This document shows positions 34,205-44,446 of a DNA stretch of 56,805 nucleotides, in pieces (position 1 is the stretch's first letter; every line of letters starts with the position of its first letter). The DNA is from Adiantum capillus-veneris. Lineage: Eukaryota; Streptophyta; Polypodiopsida; Polypodiales; Pteridaceae. A program made the position numbers and the translations under genes. Where the stretch lies: assembly GCA_014529385.2 (NCBI GenBank), contig JABFUD020000354.1:1-56805 (forward strand). The letters run 5' to 3'. The notes below the pieces were generated by a model. The model did not search any database, was not told the origin of the DNA, and saw nothing but the letters and a program-made list of their open reading frames with translations.

Positions 34205-35940
34205 CTTCAACACCAACTGAGGGCTGAAATATTTGGAGCCAACCCCTCTCTGAAATGACTTATATTAATAGTTCTCTTCAACCAAAGAATATTTGATTAC
34301 TTACAATGCTAATGACACTTCTCGGTAATCAAATTAGAGAGATAGAAACCTTAGAATTCGATAGCATCTTGTGAATATACTTGATTCTAAAATTAACTCG
34401 CAGGACTCAATCTCAAAACCTTTAATTCCTTGTGGAGGATAAGATCTATAAATATTAAGTAAGAACTTAGGTTGTAAAAGATAAATATATAAGAATTAAA
34501 AAGTTATAACTTGTTTCGTTATTAATTAGCTCAAAAAGGGGGGGGGGGAATCATTTTTGCAATAGAAAAATGCCTACCATGTGAGTTCAATAGTAGGAAT
34601 TATTTTACGCTATATATTTTCACATGCAAAAGAGCGTTGAAAAATGATCTTTAAAAAAATTAGACTCGATAGGAAAAGGGTCCCTTTTATTGGTGAAAAA
34701 TTCATAGCTAAGGGGGGGTTTTATAAGTAGTCCTTAAACATACCTTTTTATACGTTTTACATGTAGTATGCCCCCCCCCCCCGAGTCCCCATTTTAATTC
34801 ACATGTAAGTTTTATACAAACTCACAGCAAAGGGGTTTTATCGATAGTTCTTGAGCGTACGTGATATATAGATTTAACATATAGTATCCCCCATCCTCCA
34901 ACCCCTCCCCCCAAATTTAGTTAGCATAAGCAGTATAATTTTCCATGGAGACTCGTACGGAGAGAAAGAGAATATGATGAGCCTTGAGAAGAGCATGGAG
35001 AATGTTCTTTACATTGAGGATTGCGTGGAGCTTCAAGAGCAAAGAAGACAAAAATACCAATACTCTCTCTCTAGTGCAGTACCACAGAAAAACAAAAAAA
35101 TATTCCTTTTGCAATCCTCCAATCAAAAAACTCTAAACATGAAAGCTCTTCATCTTGTCATTTCAAGTAAGCTATAGTGCTCCCGTTTTCATAAATGCAA
35201 TTTTTTTTGAGTTATTTTAGAAATAATCACACTAAGTACTTTGGAAGAAGTTTTCTACTCTAAGGCTGCTTCTTTTAGCTTCTCTCTTGCATGGGAGGCT
35301 TGTGGACCATAACCCTTTATATCTCCACATAGCTTTAGGTTTGCATGTGTGGATAGTAATACCTTGGATTCCATTCCCACCATGGATTCCATTCCCACCA
35401 TTTGTTAGCCATATTGCTCGCATTTTGAAGGCTTTCAAAATTCGTTTTGGACTCTTTCAAACTCATAAACAATTCACTTTTGTCCCGTAATATCCCGATT
35501 GAATCCTTATTGAATTTTATTGGCACTTCTATAAAATGCATTCATCTTCTAGAAGTCTCAAGTCGTAGAGTACATTTTACTACCCATTTTACATTATTAG
35601 GAATTTTAATAACGTTTATTTTCTCTTGTTATAATGGCCAATTCTAAAGAGACAAAATCACTTTGTTAGACCCAAAATGAAATTTGGTGACATTACCTTG
35701 CCCTTGAAATAGTCATGCTTGACTATGCATTTATAAAAGAGAGATATCCTTAGTCCATTGGAGTTTTGCTCATGATCCACTTTTAGCACATTGACATCTT
35801 TCCAAAGCAGACCACCAATCTACTTGGTACTTGAGAGAAGATTTATCACATGTATATCTAACCATTTAGCACTAGCACATTTCTGTAGTAGCTTGCGAGG
35901 CTAATTGGTACGTGGGAGAAAGTCTATCACAACAACTGTG
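33693..35940. other. Unrecognised AT-rich stretch
   Basis: No convincing gene. It holds a (GA)n run at 34162-34201, poly-G at about 34539-34548, poly-C at about 34771-34782, and an 18-bp tandem pair at 35367-35402. Short open frames show no domains. Confidence 0.45.
34162..34201. repeat. (AG)n microsatellite
   Basis: About 20 uninterrupted dinucleotide units. Confidence 0.95.
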
Positions 35941-36400
35941 CCACATTTGTATGCATATTAAAACAATTCAATATTAAAGAAGAATGTGAGAGAACATATT
36001 TCAAAAGAGAGAATCATGTTATTCTGCTATGCATTTTCCATGGAATACATCGATGTAAATACAATAGGGCTTTGTGTGTTAGTTATTGTATGGATCTTCA
36101 AGGATCATGCTATCCTTCAATTGTGGATCTTGCATCCATTTAGCATCTTCAAAAGGATTATTTATTGCAAGTGTACCACATTGGGTATGCATTCAATTAA
36201 AACATTTGAATATAAAAGAAGAATGTGAGAGAACAAATATCAAAAGAGAGAATCGTGTTATTCTTCTATGTATGTACCATGGAATACATTGATGTAATTA
36301 GGGTTTTTGTATGTTATTTATATATGGGTCTTCAAGGGTCATGCAATCCTTTAAACGTGGCTCTTGTATCCATTTCACATCTTCAAAAGGGAAATTTTAA
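35941..36400. repeat. 239-bp tandem duplication including chromodomain end
   Basis: The block around GAATGTGAGAGAACA recurs with a 239-bp shift (35981 and 36220). Each copy contains, on the minus strand, the end of a chromodomain-like segment (FEDVKWIQEPRLKDC in the right copy). The duplication therefore happened inside the chromovirus relic. Confidence 0.8.
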
Positions 36401-37025
36401 CTAGATACTTATGAAAAACCTTACCATTATGTAGAATGTTGTCTTCATGGTGAAGGATATGCTCAAGTTGCAATATCTCCTTGGCTCCTTCCAATTCAAA
36501 AGGACCTTTTGATACTGGATCTGATGGTGAACTTATATCTTTTGAGTAGACTTACATGGAATGCATTATTGATCATCCAATGAGAGGGAAGCTTAAGAGT
36601 GATACTTTTGATGATGTGTGAGCTCACCTTGCTAATTTTTTCCTATAGTATCCCTTAAGTGAGCTTTGGACAATCTTAGGAGAACCTAGTCATTTTCTTT
36701 GAATTGGAGAGCTCATATATGCTTGTCAATAGTAGCTCTATGCTTTTGTTGTGCTATGGATATAAATTCTTTGATCTTAGCAAAAGCATCTCCTAAGTGA
36801 TGACTATTTTCCCATGCAATTTTAATATTGGGAGAACTTTTATTCAGCCTTCAATTATCTCAAAGGTGCTTTCTGCATAGAAGTATGCACATCATTGTTG
36901 TATGCATATTCTACTAAATTTAAATATCTCTCCCATTTGTTGCACTATTCTAATTCTCTGACATAGGCTTTTAGTAGATCAAGCACAATGGAGTTAACAA
37001 TTTCACTTTGAGAGGTTTATAGGGC
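36179..37025 (-). pseudogene. Chromovirus relic: integrase C-terminus and chromodomain
   Basis: Minus-strand translation in shifting frames gives SQSEIVNSIVLDLLKAYVREL, WERYLNLVEYAYNN, KIKEFISIAQQKHRATIDKH, KEND and LKLPSHWMINNAFHVSLLK, then chromodomain-like EHILHHEDNILHNGKVFHKYL. Each matches the homologous part of the chromovirus at 26811-28688, so both belong to one family. Many stops and indels mark an old copy. Confidence 0.75.
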
Positions 37026-37344
37026 CAAAGAAAAATTGAGCCAAAGAGTCCCTTTCCATTGGAATTAGGGTTGCAAGAAAACACACACATCTTCAAGGCA
37101 CACAACAAAGAGTGTATTACTTAGTGTGCAATGGAAAGATAAGATAAACCTAGAGTGATGGGCGTATATACAATGCACGGGGTAAAAAACCTCCTATAGT
37201 GAGGGAAAAATGCCCCGGTGGTCCTAAGTGTGTTCACCCACATCAATACCACATGTATATGGTAGCAAATCCCCCCGGAGAGTGATGCGATGAACAGGAG
37301 ATGGCACCTAGAGTATCGGGAAGTGCCATGCCCTAAGGACATGA

Positions 37345-38462
37345 TCAGTCCACAAAGGGGAGTAAGCCCAAAGCTTTGCAAAAAGTTTCAAACTTCTCAC
37401 AAGACAATGCCTTTGTGAAAATATCTACAAGGTTGTCCTGTATTGGCACACAAGCCAAGATGATCTCGCCTACTGAGAGACTCTCCCTAACATCGTGGTA
37501 ATGCACCTCAATGTGCTTTGTGCGAGCATGAAAAATTAGGTTCCTCGCAATTGCCAATACGCTCTAACTGTCAGTGTAGATAGTGTTGGCATTTTCCTTG
37601 TCCAACACCCAAATCAGCTTAAAGGCGTCTAAGCCATACACACTCAACCATAGCTTGTGAAGACTGCCCTATACTCAGCCTCATAACTATAAGTGGCCAC
37701 AATAGGCTGCTTCTTGCTCAACCATGATATGCATGAGTTGCGGAGCATGAAACAGAAACCACTCATGGACACTTGCGTGTCAAAACAACCAGCCCAATCT
37801 GAGTCCGAAAAAGCATGTAAGTCTGGCGGCAATGATCCTCCCTTGGGATAAAACAAGCCAAGATGTAAAGTGCCACTCAAGTAGCAAAAATCCTCTTAAT
37901 AGCTTGCCAATGCTTAGACCTTGGGCTATGCATGAATCTTCCGACTTGTGAGACTGCAGACTGAATATCTGGCTTCGTGTTGCATTCATAAATAAGGCAG
38001 CCAAATAGTTTGGTAAAGAATGACATCGACATAATCACCAACATCATGAAGACTCAATTTCAGACCTGTTTCCATGGGATTAGCAATAAGTTTGCAATCC
38101 TCAAGTCCAAACTTACATAGCAATGTCTCTATGTAACTTGTTTAACACAAGGAAATACCACCATCACACTGCTTAAACTGTACGCCCAAGTAATGATGCA
38201 ACAACCCCAAATCTTTCATCTTGAAAGTAGAATTCAAATATGCCTTAAATACAGCAATATGTTTCTCATTTGGTCGAGTGATCAACAAATCATCCACATA
38301 GAGAACAACAATGAGAAGTACATCACCCTCATGCTTTACATACAATGTGCTTTTTGTTGGACTGTTACAAAAGCCTTGTTTGATCAAATGAGTGTCAGCC
38401 TTCTCATACCAAGCACAAGGAGATTGCTTCAACCCATACACAGATCTCCTACATTTGCACAA
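37345..38462 (-). pseudogene. Copia RT and RNase H remnants
   Basis: RT remnants include SVYGLKQSPCAWYEK, VVLYVDDLLITRPNEKH and MKDLGLLHHYLGVQF (38142-38462). RNase H remnants include FSDSDWAGCFDTQVSMSGF and SYEAEYRAV (37644-37880), then FHARTKHIEVHYHDVRE and LVDIFTKALS (37345-37557). Frames change between blocks, so the protein is dead. The YVDD catalytic motif survives. Confidence 0.88.
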
Positions 38463-39760
38463 TTTATCTTCCTACCCTTTAATGACAAAATTGTGAGGCT
38501 ACGTTACATAAACTTCCTAAAAAATGTCACCATTCAAGAAAGCAATAACAATGTTTTACTGATGTACATCCCAACCAAAATGAGCTGCCAATGCACATAG
38601 AAAATGCACAGTAGTCATACAACAAGTGGGAACAAAAGTTTCTTCATAATCTATGCCTTTTTGTTGTGCATAGCCTTGAGGTTACATTACTGTCTCTAGT
38701 ACATGACAGGAAGGGATGAACAAAATCTTCCACAAACACAACATCCCGTGAAGCCAAGATACACTTTTTTTGTGTGGATGATACAACCTGTAACCTTTGC
38801 TTTTATCACTATAACAAAAAAATACATTGGACATTTATCATCCAATTTTTTGTGCTACATTTGTGGCACCAAAGCATATGCCAAACAACCAAAAACACGC
38901 ATGTGCTCAATAGAAGGCTTTCTATCATGCCATGCTTCATATGGAGTAATAGACTACAAAGTTTTTTTAGGAAACATGTTAAGTACATAAGTGGCACACA
39001 TAATAGCCTCAAACCAAAATGAATGTGGTAAAGCTTGACTTTTTGACCATACATCTTGCCATTTTTGTAAGAGACCTGTTTTTCCTCTCAGCAATACCAT
39101 TTTGTTGAGGTGTAGACGACACTGTACATTGGTATTTTATCCCACGACTAGCGAGAAATGTATTAAATTCATGAGACATATTTTCTCTCCTCGATTTGAA
39201 TGGAGGGTGTCCATACTACATTTCAAGACATTTTCAGCCATAGCCCAAAATTGTTTGAAGCACATAAACACTTTGGACTTTTCTTTAAGCGGATACACCC
39301 ATGCATGCTTGGAGTAATCATCAATGAAAGTCACAAAGTAAAGGTCACTGACCAAGGATGGAGTTTGAATGGGCCCACAAACATCACTATGCACAAGATG
39401 CAACCTACATGTGGCCCTAATTGGACCATCGTTTGGAAACTTTGAATGCTACATCTTACTAAAAATACAGCCTTCACAAACATGTTTGATAGGTGCTTCA
39501 AGAGGCGGAAAAGAAGCAACCATATCAGATTTCTGCAAACACAACAAACTGGAAAAATTCAGATGCAAAACATGCACGCCAAAGTTTTGCATATAAAGTA
39601 GCCTTAGAGTCCACAACAAGATTTGCAAAATTTTGCCCACACTTGTCATACAAAGTGAGCTTATATAGCCTACGACATAAAATGCCAGATGCAACAATTT
39701 CATCACCAAAACTTAGATCATGTACTGTACATCTATCACCTACAAATTTGACTACAAGAC
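38463..39760 (-). pseudogene. Copia integrase remnants
   Basis: HLVHSDVCGPIQTPSLVSDL and FVTFIDDYSKHAWVYPLKEK (39137-39403) correspond to the catalytic core start; the block at 39449-39803 corresponds to the pre-integrase zinc region (CEGCIFSKM at its end). Downstream core parts around 38809-39054 match the copia segment containing AYAKQ/HKC..K-type residues only loosely. Stops and frameshifts are frequent. Confidence 0.75.
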
Positions 39761-40735
39761 CAAGTCTAACGATACAGACAAAAGATTCTTCTTGATCCCA
39801 CATACATACAATGCATCAATAAGTGTGAAAGAACTACCATTTGCAGCAATAAGCACAATCTTTTCAAATCCTTGAACCGAATAAGAGGCGTTGTTGGCAT
39901 AAGTGACTGAATTCCCATGAGGGACAGACTCAAGAGAGGTAAAAAAATCATGATGTGAGGTAATGTGCTTTGTAGCACCAATGCCAAAATACCACACGTG
40001 TGAATATGCAGCTGCATGCATCATGGACATCAAGATCATAAGTACACTCTGTACTAAAAGCCCACTTTGCATCTACATCAGCATCACAATCTCCTTTCAC
40101 AGAAGACTCCACAATAGCTACACTTGTATTGGACCTTGTAGTTGATCCAACCTCTTTCACCTTCAATTTTGGACAGTGCTTGATCAAGTGATCATTAGCT
40201 CTACAATAATGGCAATGAATTTTCTTTTTTCCCTTTTCACTAAAATTCCCAGACAAATTGCTATGAGAAAAATCATTAGGAACTGGTGATTTACCACTCA
40301 CAAAAGAACAATGAGAAGTGGGTACATTGCTGTTACCACCTTTTCTTTGAGCAACAATAAAGACCTATTCAATTGCACGATATCTAGTCTTGTTTTTTTT
40401 TGGAAGGCGACTCTTGCAGCAAAAATGTGCATAATGCATTAAACTTGACAACTTTTGGATTTCCTTGGGTCATAAGTCTCCAAGTACTAGCAAAAGTATG
40501 GAAAGAATCTAGCAAAGCATCAAGAACAATTTGCACAAGGGAACTGTCAGAAATGACTTCACCTGCAAAAATAAGTTGCTCATTGATATCCTTGACACTA
40601 GCAAGGAAAGTGTCTATATCACCTTCCTTATGCATAATCTTTGACTCCAACTCTATATCTTTAACACTTCCAAAAGTTATAATCATTTTGGGATTCCTAT
40701 TGGAAACAATACCTGTTGGTGCTTAAGCCATGATA
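39761..40735 (-). pseudogene. Copia gag and protease remnants
   Basis: Gag starts near 40730 with a stop two codons in, then ELESKIMHKEGDIDTFLASV and LVQIVLDALLDSFHTFASTW, both typical of copia gag. A CCHC knuckle CHYCRANDHLIKHC follows (about 40170-40211), then the protease position WYFGIGATKHIT, where the catalytic Asp of the usual DSGAT is replaced. The protease would therefore be inactive even without the other lesions. Confidence 0.85.
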
Positions 40736-40779
40736 CTTAAAAAAATTGAGAGATAAAAAGTTTTTACATAAGTGGAGCT

Positions 40780-41110
40780 TTTATACTTTTTTCTACAAGT
40801 ATAAAATGAGCTTGTTCGCTAAACCTTTCAATGATTGTCTATATTCTTGTGCTCCCATGGAGGACTTTGGTAAGATCCGTAGCTATACTCTCCTATGGAG
40901 AATTAGGAATTGAAAGTGATTGTAGAAAACCAAGTTACTTTCCATGATCATATTTGATCTTTTGACATGTAATGCATTTAGATACATATTTTTCGATGTC
41001 CTTTTCCATAGTAGGCCAAAAGAAATATGTTTCAATGGCACTCATTTTCTTTGAATCCCTCTATGCCCAGCGTATTAAGGTTGAGCATGTGATTTTGTTA
41101 GCAGCAAGCT
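40780..41110 (-). pseudogene. Chromovirus relic: integrase N-terminal part
   Basis: Minus-strand segments AGHRGIQ, IETYFFWPTMEKDIEKYVSK, CITCQKIKYDHGK and GSTRI..IIERFSEQAHF match the integrase zinc-binding and early core region of the chromovirus at 27400-27700. The piece between here and 37025 was opened by the copia insertion, with some core sequence lost. Confidence 0.72.
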
Positions 41111-41129
41111 AACACGGACACCATTTTTT

Positions 41130-42005
41130 GGAGTTCTCTTTGTAAAACATTTATTATTTTGATAAATCAAGAATATTGTAACTCCTTTTTTCTCGGATAA
41201 ACTCTGTAATTAATGAACCGGGGCTACAAGCTTCCAGATTGTATGAGCCAGCCATTACCCAGCTTTGGTAGAACTCCACATTATTAGTTTTGACCACTCA
41301 AAAACCTTGGCTAAGGTATAAAAACCAATTTTTTTAAGTTTTTAATAAATTTTTGGATAAGAAATACACAGCGTGAGCTAATAGCGCTCACCTCTCTCCT
41401 TCTCGCGCTTCCTACTCCCTCTCCGGTTGTCACATTGCGATTGCGTTTGTTGCATTGCAACCGCAGGTAAGAGCTCTACGCATTGACGTAAGTCATTCAT
41501 AGTATTTCGTAGCTTTTGGCGTCGTCGACCCGCGGCATAACTAGAAATTTACACTTTCACAAAAAAACTAAGCATAGACGGGGTATTGGAGCATCATTGC
41601 TAAGCATTTAGTTGCATTCTGGGTCGAAAACGACTAGGTCAAAAATCCACTGCTGTTAATAATCGCGATTTTGAAACTTGACCTAAAGTGGGGTTTGAGG
41701 CCATAGGCATGTGTGCTTAAGGTCTTATAAACTTGTCCTAAAATTTTCATTACATTTGGATATCATTTGATGCTGTAACGGATGTGAATTGTTTGCCGAC
41801 GAGCGATTGGCTTTTGGTGATTTCAGTCACTTAAGTGTAGCTTGAGTTAGATACAAGTTGTTAGTTGTTTTCCGAGAGATTGACACCCTCTTGTAGCCTC
41901 TATGCACTAGTTGAGTCAGCTTTGTTCCATGGTTTGACAAATTAATCGTGGTTCTCACTAATACTGCAATAAGATAGGATGGTGAGGTTACACATGCGTC
42001 CCACA
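41130..42005 (+). repeat. 5' LTR (right part) of Athila/Tat-like gypsy element
   Basis: Placed by its right edge: CCCACA at 42000-42005 is followed at once by a primer-site-like sequence. The left edge is unknown because the 3' LTR lies outside the window. It contains an AATAATCGCGAT motif (about 41657) like those in the leader past 50429. Confidence 0.5.
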
Positions 42006-42025
42006 TTTGACGCCGCTGCCGAGGA
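42006..42025 (+). other. Athila/Tat-type primer binding site
   Basis: TTTGACGCCGCTGCCGAGGA resembles the TTTGGCGCCGTTGCCGGGGA sequence common after LTRs of plant Athila and related gypsy elements. The gypsy coding region of that type begins far to the right, past the CACTA insertion. Confidence 0.6.
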
Positions 42026-42402
42026 ATAAAGAGACCTAAACTAGGGAAAGTCACGAGCGTCTTGTGAAGTTATCCTTTAAATTCCTCTAGGTTTGCCTAG
42101 AGTTCAAAGCTTTCTTTTAGAAACCGCATAGCTTAAGATTGTCGTTTTTTGCAGTGTAAAGGTAGCTTGGAAGTAATCGTACTTGCTAAGTGACTTTAGG
42201 ATTGTAGGATTGTAGAATTAGATTAGGATTTTGAGAATGATTGGTAGACAAGACAAGTCTTAAGATCAGTGCTCAAAAAAACATAACACTACAAGAGGCT
42301 ATTCATATTAGCGACGCTCACACAGCGACGCTCAAAAAAAAAAATTCCCGGCATCACTATGAGCGTCGCCGGCTAGGCTAAAAAAAATAACAGAGAGCGT
42401 CC

Positions 42403-42431
42403 AAAAACTCAGATCTCAGATCTGAGTTTTT
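42403..42431. repeat. Perfect 14-bp inverted repeat
   Basis: AAAAACTCAGATCT, one C, then its exact complement. It would form a tight hairpin or cruciform about 120 bp inside the left end of the CACTA element. Confidence 0.95.
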
Positions 42432-42460
42432 CGGTGCCCTCAAGCAAGGAGCAGGTAACG

Positions 42461-42491
42461 CTCTCCCTCTCTCTCTCTCTCTCTTTCTTCT

Positions 42492-42551
<60 letters not shown>

Positions 42552-42613
42552 AGAGGAAGGAGAGCCAGGTATGCTCCTTCCCTCTCCTTACTCTCATGTT
42601 CCCTTCCCCTCTT

Positions 42614-42664
<51 letters not shown>
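42461..42664. repeat. (CT)n and (CA)n microsatellite cluster
   Basis: CT at 42461-42484, CA at 42493-42547, CT at 42621-42649 and CA at 42649-42664, separated by short unique sequence. Long open frames on either strand are dinucleotide artefacts. Confidence 0.95.
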
Positions 42665-42689
42665 TAGTGTTTTTGAGAGAGAGAGAGAG

Positions 42690-42925
42690 AAAGAGTACAA
42701 ACATAAACAAAAACGCATACACACATACATAAACAAAGAATGCACACACACATTGAGAGAGGAAAAGAGAGAGAGAGAGCATGCATAAACAAAAAACGCA
42801 CACATTGAGAGAGGAAAAGAGAGAGAGAACATGCATATACAAAAAACGCACACATTGAGAGAGGAAAAGAGAGAGAAAACATGCATAAACAAAAAAACAC
42901 ACACACATTGAGAGAGAAAGAGAGA
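42690..42925. repeat. Minisatellite of about 58 bp, about 4 copies
   Basis: Units combine CACATTGAGAGAGGAAAAGA, a short GA run, CATGCATAAAC and AAAAAACGCA. Copies diverge in GA length. Confidence 0.85.
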
Positions 42926-42974
42926 GAAACTAATTTAACGTCATAGGAAACTAATTAAAATTAAAAGACCTAAA

Positions 42975-43065
42975 GATCTAGCCGACGAGGAGTTGAACTC
43001 AAGACCTATTATTCAAGAGGGAAATGGCATAACCAATCTATCATACTTGGCATGGGTGATAGAAA
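42975..43065 (-). other. tRNA-like / SINE-like fragment
   Basis: On the minus strand GATAGATTGGTTATGCC resembles an A box and GAGTTCAACTCCTC a B box, about 40 bp apart. It is not a complete tRNA; probably a SINE or tRNA pseudogene fragment inside the CACTA element. Confidence 0.35.
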
Positions 43066-43115
43066 GGTTATACCATTTATCTCTTTTTATTGGCACACAC
43101 ATCCACACACGTGTA

Positions 43116-43220
43116 CACACACAAGAAGAAGAGAGTTATAACGTCGTAGGAAACTATCCTAAAACACGTTAAAGATTAGGTTAGATGTAGACTTACGTTA
43201 AATTAGATTTAGGTTTATTT
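43116..43220 (+). repeat. Direct repeat copy 1 (105 bp) in CACTA
   Basis: Nearly identical to 43871-43976. The two copies bracket the captured HMA fragment, about 755 bp apart. Confidence 0.9.
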
Positions 43221-43316
43221 AAGTTAAATTAGATTAGATTTAGATTTATTTTTAGTTAGATTTACGTTTATTTACGCTAGATTTAGATTTACGTTATATT
43301 AGATTAGATTTAGGTC

Positions 43317-43673
43317 TCCATAGACTGCGATGCCTGCATGAAGCGGGTGAAGAAAGCCCTCAATGGAATATAGGGTATTGCTGCCTTCACTCATGGTGGC
43401 TCCGTCGATCCAAAAGTACTGGTGAAATGTCTTCAGAAGATAGGGAAGGAGGTGGATCTTCAGGGCGGCAAGAGTCACTACATCCCCGACAATGACCATC
43501 TAGACAACCTCTAGTCATTCAACAGCAACTTCAAAGTTAGTAACAAGAGCAAGAACGGTCCAAAGGGCCAATTGCTGTCGTCAGATGTGGATGGAGATGA
43601 GGCAGCGTCACCGCCGGAAGTTAACTCTCACATCTTTAGTGATGAGAATGCCAACTCTTGCCGAGTTATGTGA
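43317..43673 (+). pseudogene. Captured HMA (HIPP-type) gene fragment
   Basis: One frame runs from 43317 to TGA 43671 (119 codons) with two TAG stops (43371 and another near 43512). It contains CDACMKRVKKALNGI, with the CxxC metal site of heavy-metal-associated domains, and GSVDPKVLVKCLQKIGKEVD, the usual second half of that domain in plant HIPP proteins. About 10 residues between them are missing. A lysine/asparagine/glycine region and an acidic tail follow, as in HIPPs. Host HIPPs bind metals or metal-linked partners at membranes or in the nucleus. Nothing in CACTA biology needs this domain, so capture is the simplest reading. Two 105-bp direct repeats flank it. Confidence 0.7.
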
Positions 43674-43804
43674 AAAATTATGTGTTAAATCAGTTTTAAG
43701 GTTCTTATAATCCCTGTTAGTTTAGTTCTTTGTTTTTAATATAACATAATTTACGTTAGATTTAGATTTATGTTATATTAGATTAGACTTAGGTTTATTT
43801 AGGT

Positions 43805-43808
<4 letters not shown>

Positions 43809-43874
<66 letters not shown>

Positions 43875-43879
43875 ACACA
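43809..43879. repeat. (CA)n microsatellite
   Basis: About 35 CA units with one interruption, next to the right copy of the 105-bp direct repeat. Confidence 0.95.
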
Positions 43880-43976
43880 AGAAGAAGAGAGTTTTAACGT
43901 AGTAGGAAACTATCCCAAAAGACGTTAAAGATTAGGTTAGATGTAGACTTACGTTAAATTAGATTTAGGTTTATTT
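43871..43976 (+). repeat. Direct repeat copy 2 in CACTA
   Basis: Partner of 43116-43220. AT-rich TTAGATTTAGG-type low-complexity sequence surrounds both. Confidence 0.9.
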
Positions 43977-44314
43977 TTAGTTAGATTTACGTTTATTTAG
44001 ATTTACGCTTATTTACGTTAGATCGAGTCCACGCAAGAATTAATTACGGTTTAGGGTTTAGAGTTAGACGAACAGTGAAAAGATCTACTGTGAAAAGATG
44101 TTAAGATGCTGTGAAGTGCTACAGCTAGAGAAGAGGCAAAGGGGTTTTGTCCACTACATGCAGTATCATGTAGACGTGGGTCTATAGATTTCTTGTACCC
44201 ACAAATATAGGTATTGACCAATAAAGACGAGATTATAACCCGGTGGTTCTGATCTCCGTGCACCTCTAGACCGAGGTGTGCGGGGATTGGATATGACTAG
44301 AGAATGTGAGGTAG

Positions 44315-44318
<4 letters not shown>

Positions 44319-44380
<62 letters not shown>
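44319..44380. repeat. (AG)n microsatellite
   Basis: 31 units, ending about 65 bp before the tnpD-like ATG; likely in the 5' UTR or promoter. Confidence 0.95.
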
Positions 44381-44384
<4 letters not shown>

Positions 44385-44446
44385 GACGAAGAATGCCAAT
44401 AGAATATTAAATTTGTTGTCCAGGTCATAAGATTTTTATCCTCATT

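Larger units (their letters stand above)
37026..40740 (-). mobile_element. Degraded minus-strand Ty1/copia element
   Basis: It reads right to left from gag (start about 40730) to RNase H and a 3' LTR of about 230 bp (about 37263 to 37030) after a purine tract (CTCCGGGGGGA on the minus strand). It splits the chromovirus relic: integrase N-terminal parts lie right of it and C-terminal parts left. No 5' LTR copy was found at the right end. Boundaries are approximate. Confidence 0.8.

Noticed and set aside
42975-43065. A functional tRNA gene
   Set aside because: Box-like motifs are present but no cloverleaf with proper acceptor stem and anticodon arm can be drawn by eye.
43740-44060. TTTAGGTTTA-like sequence suggesting an interstitial telomere
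   Set aside because: The units are irregular TTAGATTTAGG/TTTACG strings and not arrays of TTTAGGG; only a single TTTAGGGTTTA occurs near 44050.
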